Of a DNA stretch of 5,234 bases, positions 1 through 4,906 are shown piece after piece. The translations under genes and the position numbers were made by a program. The stretch spans positions 1 through 5,234 of the forward strand of contig JAGNOM010000229.1 in NCBI GenBank assembly GCA_017990155.1, written 5' to 3'. This DNA is from Propionivibrio sp. Its GTDB lineage: Bacteria > Pseudomonadota > Gammaproteobacteria > Burkholderiales > Rhodocyclaceae. The notes under the pieces were generated by a model, which ran no database searches, was not told the origin of the DNA, and saw nothing but the letters and a program-made list of their open reading frames with translations. Numbering within the stretch: position 1 is the first letter of the stretch; each line of letters starts with the position of its first letter.

Positions 1-111
1 GAACCTCGATGTGTGAAACGACGACCCAAGCCTTTCGCACTTCTGACGACATCTCGCCATCAAATGATCGAGACTCCTCATCGTGGCCGATACCGTGCAA
101 ATGCGGCTTAA
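1..111 (+). CDS. IS4-like DDE transposase, C-terminal fragment (5' end outside window)
   Basis: Reading frame 1 is open from the first base to a TAA at 109-111 and gives 36 residues. The stretch VKRRPKPFALLTTSRHQM followed by a basic IPHRGRYR-like tail (here TPHRGRYRANAA) is the typical C-terminus of IS4-type DDE transposases, where a VKRRPKPY/FxLL segment follows the catalytic domain. This match is from my memory of the family. The catalytic DDE residues lie upstream of the window, so whether the enzyme is intact cannot be judged. Such enzymes cut and paste their own insertion sequence through the terminal inverted repeats. The gene ends 225 bases before the PEP-CTERM gene on the same strand, so readthrough could reach that gene. 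Family assignment rests on a short tail and could be a related DDE family. Confidence 0.72.
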   Translation, partial: EPRCVKRRPKPFALLTTSRHQMIETPHRGRYRANAA

Positions 112-142
112 CTTAGTGCCATTCTGGTCTGTCCCCGAATTT
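1..142 (+). mobile_element. Right-hand part of a probable insertion sequence
   Basis: The transposase tail is followed by about 30 non-coding bases that end in GGTCTGTCCCCGAATTT (126-142). This resembles the GGGGACAGACC-type ends often seen beside transposase genes when read on the minus strand. I take this as the probable right end of the element. The left end is not in the window, so neither the matching inverted repeat nor a target-site duplication can be checked. The exact boundary is uncertain by perhaps 20 bases. Confidence 0.45.
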
Positions 143-152
143 CCTCATTCAA

Positions 153-160
153 TGTCGACA
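153..160. promoter_or_regulatory. TGTCGACA palindrome, possible activator site
   Basis: A perfect 8-bp palindrome is centred about 145 bp upstream of the transcription start predicted from the sigma-54-like element at 275-290. That distance suits an enhancer site for an NtrC-type activator. The link to any regulator, such as the PrsR type that controls some PEP-CTERM genes, is inference. An 8-bp palindrome can easily occur by chance. Confidence 0.15.
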
Positions 161-255
161 CCTGCTATCCCTCGAATTCCGCGCGGCCATCGGACCGTCG
201 AATCGCTTTACATTCCTTTGTGTTTCCGCGGGCGTGTCATAAAAATACGAAAATT

Positions 256-268
256 AATCAGCGTCTTA
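256..268 (+). promoter_or_regulatory. IHF-like binding site upstream of the sigma-54 element
   Basis: AATCAGCGTCTTA matches the IHF consensus WATCAANNNNTTR at every fixed position except one (G for the last A of ATCAA). It sits in the most AT-rich part of the upstream region, right after A-tracts at 241-253. It lies just upstream of the candidate -24/-12 element, where IHF typically bends DNA to bring an enhancer-bound activator to sigma-54 RNA polymerase. The match is seen in the sequence; binding is inference. Confidence 0.4.
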
Positions 269-274
269 CGATAG

Positions 275-290
275 AGGTACGGTTTATGCT
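275..290 (+). promoter_or_regulatory. Candidate sigma-54 (-24/-12) promoter of the PEP-CTERM gene
   Basis: AGGTACGGTTTATGCT has the invariant GG (276-277) and GC (288-289) exactly 10 bases apart. It matches 9 of the 12 defined positions of TGGCACG-N4-TTGCW. The predicted start is near base 301, giving a 5' leader of about 36 bases. PEP-CTERM genes of several betaproteobacteria are known to be controlled by RpoN with the PrsK/PrsR system, which makes this element more credible. The first T, the C after GG and the T before TGC differ from consensus. Confidence 0.5.
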
Positions 291-302
291 CTTAGTTCGT
301 CA

Positions 303-318
303 CGGCTGTTGTCAGCCG
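303..318 (+). promoter_or_regulatory. 5'-leader hairpin next to the Shine-Dalgarno site
   Basis: CGGCTG (303-308) and CAGCCG (313-318) form a perfect 6-bp stem closed by the tetraloop TTGT. It begins about two bases after the start predicted from the sigma-54 element and ends five bases before AAGGAG. It could protect the 5' end of the mRNA or modulate ribosome access. The function is inferred. Confidence 0.4.
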
Positions 319-323
319 ATTAC

Positions 324-329
324 AAGGAG
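324..329 (+). promoter_or_regulatory. Shine-Dalgarno site fixing the PEP-CTERM start
   Basis: AAGGAG lies seven bases before the ATG at 337. It supports that start over the longer in-frame opening from 220, whose first 39 codons would cover the promoter and leader and would not encode a signal peptide at the N-terminus. Confidence 0.85.
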
Positions 330-336
330 TGAAACC

Positions 337-1323
337 ATGAAAGCGCGAAATAGAGATCCAGTCAGGACGAGCGTTTTTGCCACGTCTGCTCTTGTCCTGA
401 TGCTTGCGGCGAGCTTCGCCAACGCTGGTCCACTGGTGACCCAGTGGGGCTACTCGACGAGTGTGACTTTTAGTGACGCAACCTGGAATCAGGGGACCAA
501 CGCCGAACCGTATGGCGATGGAACGACGATTGCCACGGGAAGCGAGCTGTCGTGGGGGGCTACGGGTGCCAATTTCCAGAATCCAAATCCGGACCCGGAT
601 AACGCCACCAACAGGAGTGCGCTGACGGCAGGCAATGTGGCCACGGGCGCATTAACGGGCGGTGTGCCGGCGACTTCGGCGCAACTGGGCAGGCCGGTGA
701 CGCTCGGCTACGATGCCAACATTACGGGTAACGAGATTGGCTTGGGAACGTCGTTTACCCACTGGAACAACCCGATCTGGAATACCTACGATTCGCTCGT
801 GGGCGCGACGATCACCGACACCATCAGCCTGTTCCCGATCGTGAATGCGAATGGGACCTACAACACGAATCCCGAAATCACCGGCCCGACGCTGATCTTC
901 GATTTCCACTTCCTCGAAACGACGAACTCACCGGTCGGCGGCTTGTGCGCGGATGGTTCGCAGCAGACTTCGGTCTATCCGGGGGGCTGTCCGGACTTGT
1001 TTGGCTACCAGGGGACTCAGGTTCTCAATCAGGCTTTCACCTATGACGGCAACGACTACTTCATTCAGTTCCTCACGCTGACCGAAAACCTCGGTGTCGA
1101 TACGATCGGTGTGCAGCAGTTGGCCGCTGGCGAGTGTGACGTGCTGGGCCTCGATCCAGGGTGCTACGGATTCCGTACGCTCGAGGGTACCGAAACGACG
1201 GCTCGTTTCGGCTTTGCGATCACTTCCGAGCCGATCGATATTCCCGAGCCCGCTAGCCTTGCATTGCTGGCCATGGGGTTGTTGGGTCTTGGCGCGACGG
1301 TGCAAAGGAAACGCGCGGCTTGA
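337..1323 (+). CDS. THxN family PEP-CTERM exported protein
   Basis: Complete 328-residue protein. It begins with a Sec signal peptide: basic residues 2-10, hydrophobic core about 13-27, and a probable cut after A-N-A at residues 28-30. The mature part is rich in G, T, N and D, as in secreted beta-rich proteins. Residues 141-144 are T-H-W-N within FTHWNNPIW, the signature of the THxN family of PEP-CTERM proteins. Four cysteines (204, 218, 267, 276) fall in two pairs and may form disulfides. The C-terminus is a classic sorting tag: PEPAS at 303-307, a hydrophobic helix 308-322 and a basic end QRKRAA. The tag is recognised in the inner membrane by an exosortase (EpsH/XrtA type), which is not encoded here. 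Family members are thought to act in the envelope, exopolysaccharide matrix or floc formation; the exact role of this one is unknown. Monocistronic, probably under sigma-54 control, and ended by the hairpin at 1442-1470. Confidence 0.93.
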   Translation: MKARNRDPVRTSVFATSALVLMLAASFANAGPLVTQWGYSTSVTFSDATWNQGTNAEPYGDGTTIATGSELSWGATGANFQNPNPDPDNATNRSALTAGNVATGALTGGVPATSAQLGRPVTLGYDANITGNEIGLGTSFTHWNNPIWNTYDSLVGATITDTISLFPIVNANGTYNTNPEITGPTLIFDFHFLETTNSPVGGLCADGSQQTSVYPGGCPDLFGYQGTQVLNQAFTYDGNDYFIQFLTLTENLGVDTIGVQQLAAGECDVLGLDPGCYGFRTLEGTETTARFGFAITSEPIDIPEPASLALLAMGLLGLGATVQRKRAA

Positions 1324-1358
1324 CCGTGGATCGCGTTGACTAAACGCACCGTGGCAGT

Positions 1359-1466
1359 TCAGTGAGTCCACAAAACCCGTACACAAGCCTGTGGATACAG
1401 CCTGAACAAGTGCCGTAGGTCGATGAACAGGCTGGAAAAACGCGCCCTGCCCAACTTTCGGGCAGG
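1359..1466 (+). repeat. Direct repeat copy 1 (downstream of adhE and of the PEP-CTERM gene)
   Basis: This 108-base block aligns without gaps to 4397-4504 in the same orientation, with about 20 mismatches by hand count (about 81% identity). The best-conserved core, about 1367-1397, differs by one base and is bounded by inverted TCCACA (1367-1372) and TGTGGA (1390-1395). A 7-bp inverted repeat CAGCCTG/CAGGCTG (1398-1404 and 1428-1434) is perfect here but not kept in copy 2. The 3' end holds the terminator hairpin. The block is non-coding and its family is not known to me. Confidence 0.85.
1390..1398 (-). promoter_or_regulatory. DnaA-box-like site in repeat copy 1
   Basis: On the minus strand this reads GTATCCACA, one base off the DnaA box TTATCCACA. 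It lies at the same place as the perfect box in repeat copy 2. Binding is not shown. Confidence 0.3.
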
Positions 1467-1474
1467 GCGCTTTG
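1436..1474. terminator. Bidirectional rho-independent terminator between PEP-CTERM gene and adhE
   Basis: GCGCCCTGCCC (1442-1452) and GGGCAGGGCGC (1460-1470) form a perfect 11-bp GC-rich stem with a 7-base loop (AACTTTC). Read on the minus strand, the stem is followed after one base by five T's (complement of 1436-1440), 22 bases after the adhE stop codon. This makes a strong adhE terminator. Read on the plus strand, it is followed by TTTGTCTG and then TTTTCT, so it can also stop PEP-CTERM transcription. The gene pair is convergent, which suits a shared terminator. Confidence 0.92.
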
Positions 1475-1492
1475 TCTGACTTTTCTGGCGGA

Positions 1493-4150
1493 TCAAGCCA
1501 CCTTCTTGTCTGCAGCCTCGTCCGTCTTCACTTCACGCAGATACGCCTCGGCGTAAGCCCGTCCGTAGTAGCTGTCGAGCAGCAACTGTCGAAGCTCACT
1601 GATCAGCGGGAAGCGCGGGTTGGTGCCGGTGCATTGGTCGTCGAAGGAGGCTTCGGCGAGGCGATCGACGGCGGCGAGGAAGGCGGCTTCGTTGACGCCG
1701 GCGGCCTGGATCGAGTCGGGGATATCAAGCTGGCGCTTGAGTTCATCGACCCATTCGACGAGCTTTTCGACGCGCTCGTGGTTGGTCGGCGCTTCGAGGC
1801 CAAGGTGCTTGGCGATCTGCGAGTAGCGGACGACGCCGAGCGGGCGGTCGTACTGGCTGAAGGCGGTCTGCTTTGTCGGGATATCGACCGAGTTGTAGCG
1901 GATCACGTTCGAGATCAAGAGCGCGTTGGCGAGGCCGTGCGGCAGATGGAACTCGGCGCCGAGCTTGTGCGCCATCGAATGGCAGACGCCGAGGAAGGCG
2001 TTGGCGAAGGCGATGCCGGCGATGCTCGCGGCGTTGTGCACCTGTTCGCGGGCGCGCGGGTCGGCGGCGCCGTTGTGGTAGGCGGAGGGCAAGTGTTCCT
2101 TCAGGAGTTTCAGCGCCTGCAACGCCTGCCCGTCGGCGTACTCGTTGGCCATCACCGAGGCGTAGGCTTCGAGCGCGTGCGTCACCGCGTCGATGCCGCC
2201 GAAGGCGGTGAGCGACTTGGGCATGTTCATCACCAGATTGGCGTCGATGATGGCCATGCTCGGCGTCAGTTCGTAGTCGGCGATCGGGTATTTTGTGCCG
2301 GTCGTTTCGTCGGTGACGACGGCGAAGGGCGTGACTTCAGAGCCGGTCCCCGAGGTGGTGGGGATCGCGACCAACTGCGCCTTGATGCCGAGCTTCGGGA
2401 ACTTGTAGATGCGCTTGCGGATGTCCATGAAGCGCAGCGCGAGATCCTCGAAGTGGACGTCCGGGTGCTCGTACATCACCCACATGATCTTGGCCGCATC
2501 CATCGGTGAGCCGCCGCCGAGGGCGAGGATGACGTCCGGCTGGAAGGCGTTGGCCAGCGCCAGCCCTTTGCGCACGACGGCGAGCGTCGGGTCGGCGGCG
2601 ACTTCGTAGAAGCACTCGACCTCGATGTTCTGCTTCTTGAGCAGCGCCACCGTGCCGTCGACGTAGCCGTTCTCGAAAAGGAAGCGGTCGGTGACGATCA
2701 GGCAGCGTTTCGTCCCGGCCAGATCTTCAAGCGCGATCGGGAGGCAGCCGCGGCGGAAATAGATCGACTTGGGGAGCTTGTGCCACAGCATGTTCTCGGC
2801 CCTCTTGGCGACGGTTTTCTTGTTGATCAGGTGCTTCGGCCCGACGTTCTCGGAAATCGAATTGCCGCCCCAGGAGCCGCAACCGAGCGTCAACGACGGC
2901 GCGAGGCTGAAGTTGTAGAGGTCGCCGATGCCGCCGTGCGAGGAGGGCGAGTTGATCAGGATGCGCGCCGTCTTCATGCGCGCGCCGAAGTAGGCGATGC
3001 GTTCGCCCTGCGAATCCTGATCGGTGTACAGCGCGGACGTGTGGCCGATGCCGCCCATCGCGACGAGCGCCGAGGCGATGTCGCAGGCGTCGTGAAAGTC
3101 CTTGGCGCGATACATGGCCAGCGTTGGCGAGAGTTTTTCGTGCGCGAACGGCTCGGCCGTGCTCGTATCGGACACTTCGCCGACCAGCACCTTGGTAAAC
3201 AGCGGGACCTTGATGCCGGCCATCTCGGCGATGCTGAGCGCCGACTGGCCGACGATGGCCGAGTTCAGCGCGCCGTTCTTCATCAGCACCTTGCGCACGG
3301 CCTCGGTTTCCTTCTTGTTCAGGATGAAGCCGCCGTGCTTGCGGAAGCGCTCGCGCACCGTGTCGTAGATGGCATCGACGACGATGACCGATTGCTCCGA
3401 GGCGCAGATGACGCCGTTGTCGAAGGTTTTCGACATCAGGATGGAGGCGACGGCACGCTTGATGTCGGCGGTTTCGTCGATCACGGCCGGTGTGTTGCCG
3501 GCGCCGACGCCGATCGCGGGTTTGCCCGATGAGTACGCGGCGCGCACCATGCCGGGACCGCCGGTAGCGAGGATCAGGTTGATGTCCGGGTGGTGCATCA
3601 GTTCGGTCGATAGCTCGACCGTCGGTTCGTCGATCCAGCCGATGATGTCGCGCGGCGCGCCGGCGGCGACGGCCGCGTCGAGCACCAGCTTCGCGGCGTG
3701 GCAAGTGGCCTTCTTCGCACGCGGATGCGGCGAGAAGACGATACCGTTGCGCGTCTTCAGCGCGATCAGCGCCTTGAAGATCGCCGTCGACGTCGGATTG
3801 GTCGTCGGGACGATGCCGCACAGGATGCCGATCGGTTCGGCGATGGTGATCGTGCCGAAGTTGTCGTCTTCGGATAGCACGCCGCAGGTCGGCTCGTCCT
3901 TGTACTTGTTGTAGATGTACTCGGAAGCAAAGTGGTTCTTGATCACCTTGTCCTCAAGAATGCCCATGCCGGTCTCGGTGACGGCCATCCGGGCCAGCGG
4001 GATGCGGGCATCCGCCGCGGCGAGCGCCGCACTGCGGAAGATGCGGTCGACCTGCTCCTGCGTGAATTGCGCGAATTCGGCCTGTGCCTTCTTGACGCGC
4101 GCCATCAGCGCATCGAGTTCGCTCTTGTTGCTTACGGTTTTCTCCAACAT
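1493..4150 (-). CDS. adhE: Bifunctional acetaldehyde-CoA / alcohol dehydrogenase AdhE
   Basis: Complete 885-residue protein, near the usual AdhE length (E. coli 891). It converts acetyl-CoA to acetaldehyde and then ethanol with two NADH, in the cytoplasm, and is the main ethanol-forming fermentation enzyme. Residues 1 to about 440 are the CoA-acylating aldehyde dehydrogenase, with GIVPTTNPTSTAIFKALIAL near 112-131, a nucleotide-binding segment near 196-221 and catalytic Cys249 in NGVICASEQ. A linker (about 440-470, AENMLWHKLPKSIYFRRG) leads to the iron alcohol dehydrogenase domain, with GGGSPMDAAK at 545-554, TTSGTGSEVTPFAVV from 598, and presumed Fe ligands Asp654, His658, His724 and His738 (DAVTH, HSMAH, LPHG). 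All expected key residues are present. The start is MLEKTV, with AGGAG six bases upstream; 27 further in-frame codons upstream lack such a site. Long stretches look nearly identical to enterobacterial AdhE. Monocistronic, flanked by two direct repeats. Confidence 0.98.
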   Translation of the reverse strand: MLEKTVSNKSELDALMARVKKAQAEFAQFTQEQVDRIFRSAALAAADARIPLARMAVTETGMGILEDKVIKNHFASEYIYNKYKDEPTCGVLSEDDNFGTITIAEPIGILCGIVPTTNPTSTAIFKALIALKTRNGIVFSPHPRAKKATCHAAKLVLDAAVAAGAPRDIIGWIDEPTVELSTELMHHPDINLILATGGPGMVRAAYSSGKPAIGVGAGNTPAVIDETADIKRAVASILMSKTFDNGVICASEQSVIVVDAIYDTVRERFRKHGGFILNKKETEAVRKVLMKNGALNSAIVGQSALSIAEMAGIKVPLFTKVLVGEVSDTSTAEPFAHEKLSPTLAMYRAKDFHDACDIASALVAMGGIGHTSALYTDQDSQGERIAYFGARMKTARILINSPSSHGGIGDLYNFSLAPSLTLGCGSWGGNSISENVGPKHLINKKTVAKRAENMLWHKLPKSIYFRRGCLPIALEDLAGTKRCLIVTDRFLFENGYVDGTVALLKKQNIEVECFYEVAADPTLAVVRKGLALANAFQPDVILALGGGSPMDAAKIMWVMYEHPDVHFEDLALRFMDIRKRIYKFPKLGIKAQLVAIPTTSGTGSEVTPFAVVTDETTGTKYPIADYELTPSMAIIDANLVMNMPKSLTAFGGIDAVTHALEAYASVMANEYADGQALQALKLLKEHLPSAYHNGAADPRAREQVHNAASIAGIAFANAFLGVCHSMAHKLGAEFHLPHGLANALLISNVIRYNSVDIPTKQTAFSQYDRPLGVVRYSQIAKHLGLEAPTNHERVEKLVEWVDELKRQLDIPDSIQAAGVNEAAFLAAVDRLAEASFDDQCTGTNPRFPLISELRQLLLDSYYGRAYAEAYLREVKTDEAADKKVA

Positions 4151-4156
4151 TTCCAG

Positions 4157-4161
4157 CTCCT
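4157..4161 (-). promoter_or_regulatory. Shine-Dalgarno site fixing the adhE start
   Basis: The minus strand reads AGGAG six bases before the ATG at 4150. It selects this start over in-frame ATGs further upstream (up to 4231), whose extra residues are arginine-rich and unlike AdhE N-termini. Confidence 0.85.
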
Positions 4162-4192
4162 GACAATGAACAAAAAGAAATCTGTCAGCCTT

Positions 4193-4210
4193 TCGGCATC
4201 GTCTCGGCAT
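4193..4210. repeat. Tandem TCGGCAT pair upstream of adhE
   Basis: TCGGCAT occurs at 4193-4199 and 4204-4210, 11 bases apart, about one helical turn. It lies 43-60 bases before the adhE start codon. Spacing on one DNA face fits a regulator that binds side by side, but chance is possible for a 7-mer pair. If the promoter at 4293-4321 is right, the pair falls inside the leader. Confidence 0.3.
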
Positions 4211-4292
4211 GGATTGCATTCGTAGTCGCAAGGATGATCGGTCGCGATGGCCGGTCTCTTTGGCTCGAAAGCTTGAATAGTTGGTGCGAGTG

Positions 4293-4321
4293 ATTCTAGG
4301 AGCGCTTCTTGTTTATAAAAA
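4293..4321 (-). promoter_or_regulatory. Weak candidate sigma-70 promoter for adhE
   Basis: On the minus strand TAGAAT (4298-4293) matches the -10 consensus at five of six bases. It is 17 bases downstream of TTTTTA (4321-4316), which matches the -35 consensus at only three of six. It is embedded in AT-rich DNA, including TTTATAAA (4312-4319) and AAACGTTT (4325-4332). It would give a leader of about 135 bases. No clear FNR, Rex or sigma-54 site was found here. Confidence 0.22.
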
Positions 4322-4358
4322 GTAAAACGTTTCTTCCGTTATGTTTAGGTAAAACTGT

Positions 4359-4400
4359 CTGATGTGTGGGGTGGTGCGCTGCTTGTGGATACCACATCAG
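4359..4400. repeat. Inverted repeat CTGATGTG / CACATCAG at the edge of repeat copy 2
   Basis: CTGATGTG (4359-4366) and CACATCAG (4393-4400) are perfect inverted complements separated by 26 bases. An alternative pairing joins GTGGT with ACCAC next to the same outer arms. The right arm overlaps the left boundary of repeat copy 2. The loop contains a near-match DnaA box at 4384-4392. Confidence 0.5.
4384..4392 (-). promoter_or_regulatory. DnaA-box-like site (one mismatch)
   Basis: The minus strand reads GTATCCACA, one base off TTATCCACA. It is the outermost of three such sites within 53 bp and lies outside the repeat proper. Confidence 0.35.
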
Positions 4401-4401
4401 A

Positions 4402-4410
4402 GAATCCACA
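4402..4410 (+). promoter_or_regulatory. DnaA-box-like site (two mismatches)
   Basis: GAATCCACA differs from TTATCCACA at the first two bases. It is in inverted orientation to the perfect box at 4428-4436, 17 bases away. Weak alone, it is listed because of the cluster. Confidence 0.22.
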
Positions 4411-4427
4411 AAACCCGTACACAAACC

Positions 4428-4436
4428 TGTGGATAA
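4428..4436 (-). promoter_or_regulatory. Perfect DnaA box in repeat copy 2
   Basis: TGTGGATAA on the plus strand is the exact complement of the high-affinity DnaA box TTATCCACA. No dnaA, dnaN or other origin gene is in the window, so it may be a titration, regulatory or chance site rather than an origin. Confidence 0.5.
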
Positions 4437-4525
4437 GAACTGAACAAGAGTCGTAGATCGATGAACGGACGGGAAAAAAGTGCCGTGCTCAAATATTGGG
4501 CAGGCCTCTATTCCGCTTTGCGGCC

Positions 4526-4531
4526 GGGGAG
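4526..4531 (+). promoter_or_regulatory. Shine-Dalgarno-like site favouring the 4538 start of the GGCT-like gene
   Basis: GGGGAG (containing GGAG) lies six bases before the ATG at 4538. The alternative ATG at 4574 has only GGA at a similar distance. This favours 4538, although family conservation begins right after the 4574 start. Confidence 0.5.
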
Positions 4532-4537
4532 TGCAAG

Positions 4538-4906
4538 ATGACTGCCCATTGCATCCACGGCATCGGACAACAAATGACGCAACGACTATTCGTCTATGGA
4601 ACACTGGCACCCGGGCGCGCGAACGCGCACATCCTCGGCGAAATCGACGGCCGCTGGGAGGCCGCGAGCGTGAGGGGAACTCTGCGTGCGGAAGGCTGGG
4701 GCGCCGCAGCCGGTTTTCCGGGGATCGTCCTTGACGACGAGGGGCCGGTGGTTGACGGTTTCCTATTCACTTCGAACCAGCTTGCCGACCACTGGCCACG
4801 CATCGACGAGTTCGAGGGCGAAGGCTACGAGCGTGTTCTGGCCACGGTTCAACGTGCGGACGGTACGTCGGTCGACGCTTATCTTTACGCACTGAGCGGA
4901 CGCTGA
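4538..4906 (+). CDS. Gamma-glutamylcyclotransferase-like (GGCT/AIG2 fold) small protein
   Basis: 122 residues from the chosen start, or 110 from the alternative ATG at 4574 (MTQRLFVYGTL), which is closer to the usual N-terminus of the family. The glycine-rich LFVYGTL loop (17-23) binds substrate in this fold. GFPGIVLDDEGPVVDGFLF (59-77) is the conserved central strand region. The motif DEFEG (90-94) carries the presumed catalytic acid, Glu93, followed by GYERV (96-100) and a C-terminal VDAYLYAL strand (112-119). Members release 5-oxoproline from gamma-glutamyl amines or dipeptides, or have related cyclotransferase roles in the cytoplasm; the substrate here cannot be read from the sequence. 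The protein is short but has all core motifs. It stands alone, downstream of repeat copy 2 and convergent with the TrpD-like gene, 39 bases apart. Confidence 0.85.
   Translation: MTAHCIHGIGQQMTQRLFVYGTLAPGRANAHILGEIDGRWEAASVRGTLRAEGWGAAAGFPGIVLDDEGPVVDGFLFTSNQLADHWPRIDEFEGEGYERVLATVQRADGTSVDAYLYALSGR

Larger units (their letters stand above)
4397..4504 (+). repeat. Direct repeat copy 2 (upstream of adhE)
   Basis: This is the partner of 1359-1466, same orientation, no gaps, offset exactly 3038 bases. The core TCCACA (4405-4410) to TGTGGA (4428-4433) is kept. Mismatches cluster in the part that is a 7-bp inverted repeat in copy 1, and in the terminal hairpin. Here the hairpin shrinks to about five pairs including one wobble (4486-4490 with 4498-4502) and has no T-tract after it. 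The GGCT-like gene starts shortly downstream. The two copies together bracket the complete adhE gene. Confidence 0.85.
4151..4537. other. Gene-free divergent intergenic region, 387 bases
   Basis: No credible gene lies here on either strand. It holds the adhE leader and ribosome-binding site, a tandem TCGGCAT pair (4193-4210), an AT-rich stretch around 4310-4360 likely to hold the adhE promoter, a large inverted repeat (4359-4400), three DnaA-box-like sites (4384-4436), repeat copy 2 (4397-4504) and the leader of the GGCT-like gene. It is visibly more AT-rich than the flanking genes. Confidence 0.8.

Noticed and set aside
1..81. Minus-strand open frame from ATG at 81 to the left edge
   Set aside because: Only 27 codons, no ribosome site, no family resemblance, and it overlaps the better supported transposase tail on the plus strand.
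84..99. Second sigma-54-like match (TGGCCGATACCGTGCA)
   Set aside because: GG-N10-GC spacing is right, but it lies inside the transposase coding tail, has four mismatches and would give a leader of over 200 bases. The match at 275-290 is better placed.
83..274. 63-codon plus-strand open frame between the transposase and PEP-CTERM genes
   Set aside because: It starts inside the transposase tail, has no Shine-Dalgarno site or coding bias, and covers the probable IS end and promoter region.
1333..1347. GCGTT / AACGC hairpin just after the PEP-CTERM stop codon
   Set aside because: Only five pairs and no T-tract. The strong hairpin at 1442-1470 is the better terminator.
1472..2509. 345-codon plus-strand open frame
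   Set aside because: It is antisense to adhE, whose identity is certain. Its composition (G, V, D, R-rich) is what the reverse of a GC-rich coding frame yields, and no family motif or ribosome site is visible. The same holds for the other long frames opposite adhE (2780-3532, 3369-3914).
2727..3821. 364-codon minus-strand frame overlapping adhE in another frame
   Set aside because: Very arginine-rich out-of-frame shadow of adhE with no recognisable domain.
1359..4504. CRISPR-like array
   Set aside because: Only two imperfect 108-bp copies 3 kb apart with a gene between them; no short regularly spaced repeats or cas genes.
4296..4610. 104-codon minus-strand frame across the intergenic region
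   Set aside because: It crosses the repeat, the DnaA-like sites and the start of the GGCT-like gene and has no coding character. The segment CTGFVDSL shared with a frame near 1386 is simply the translated repeat.
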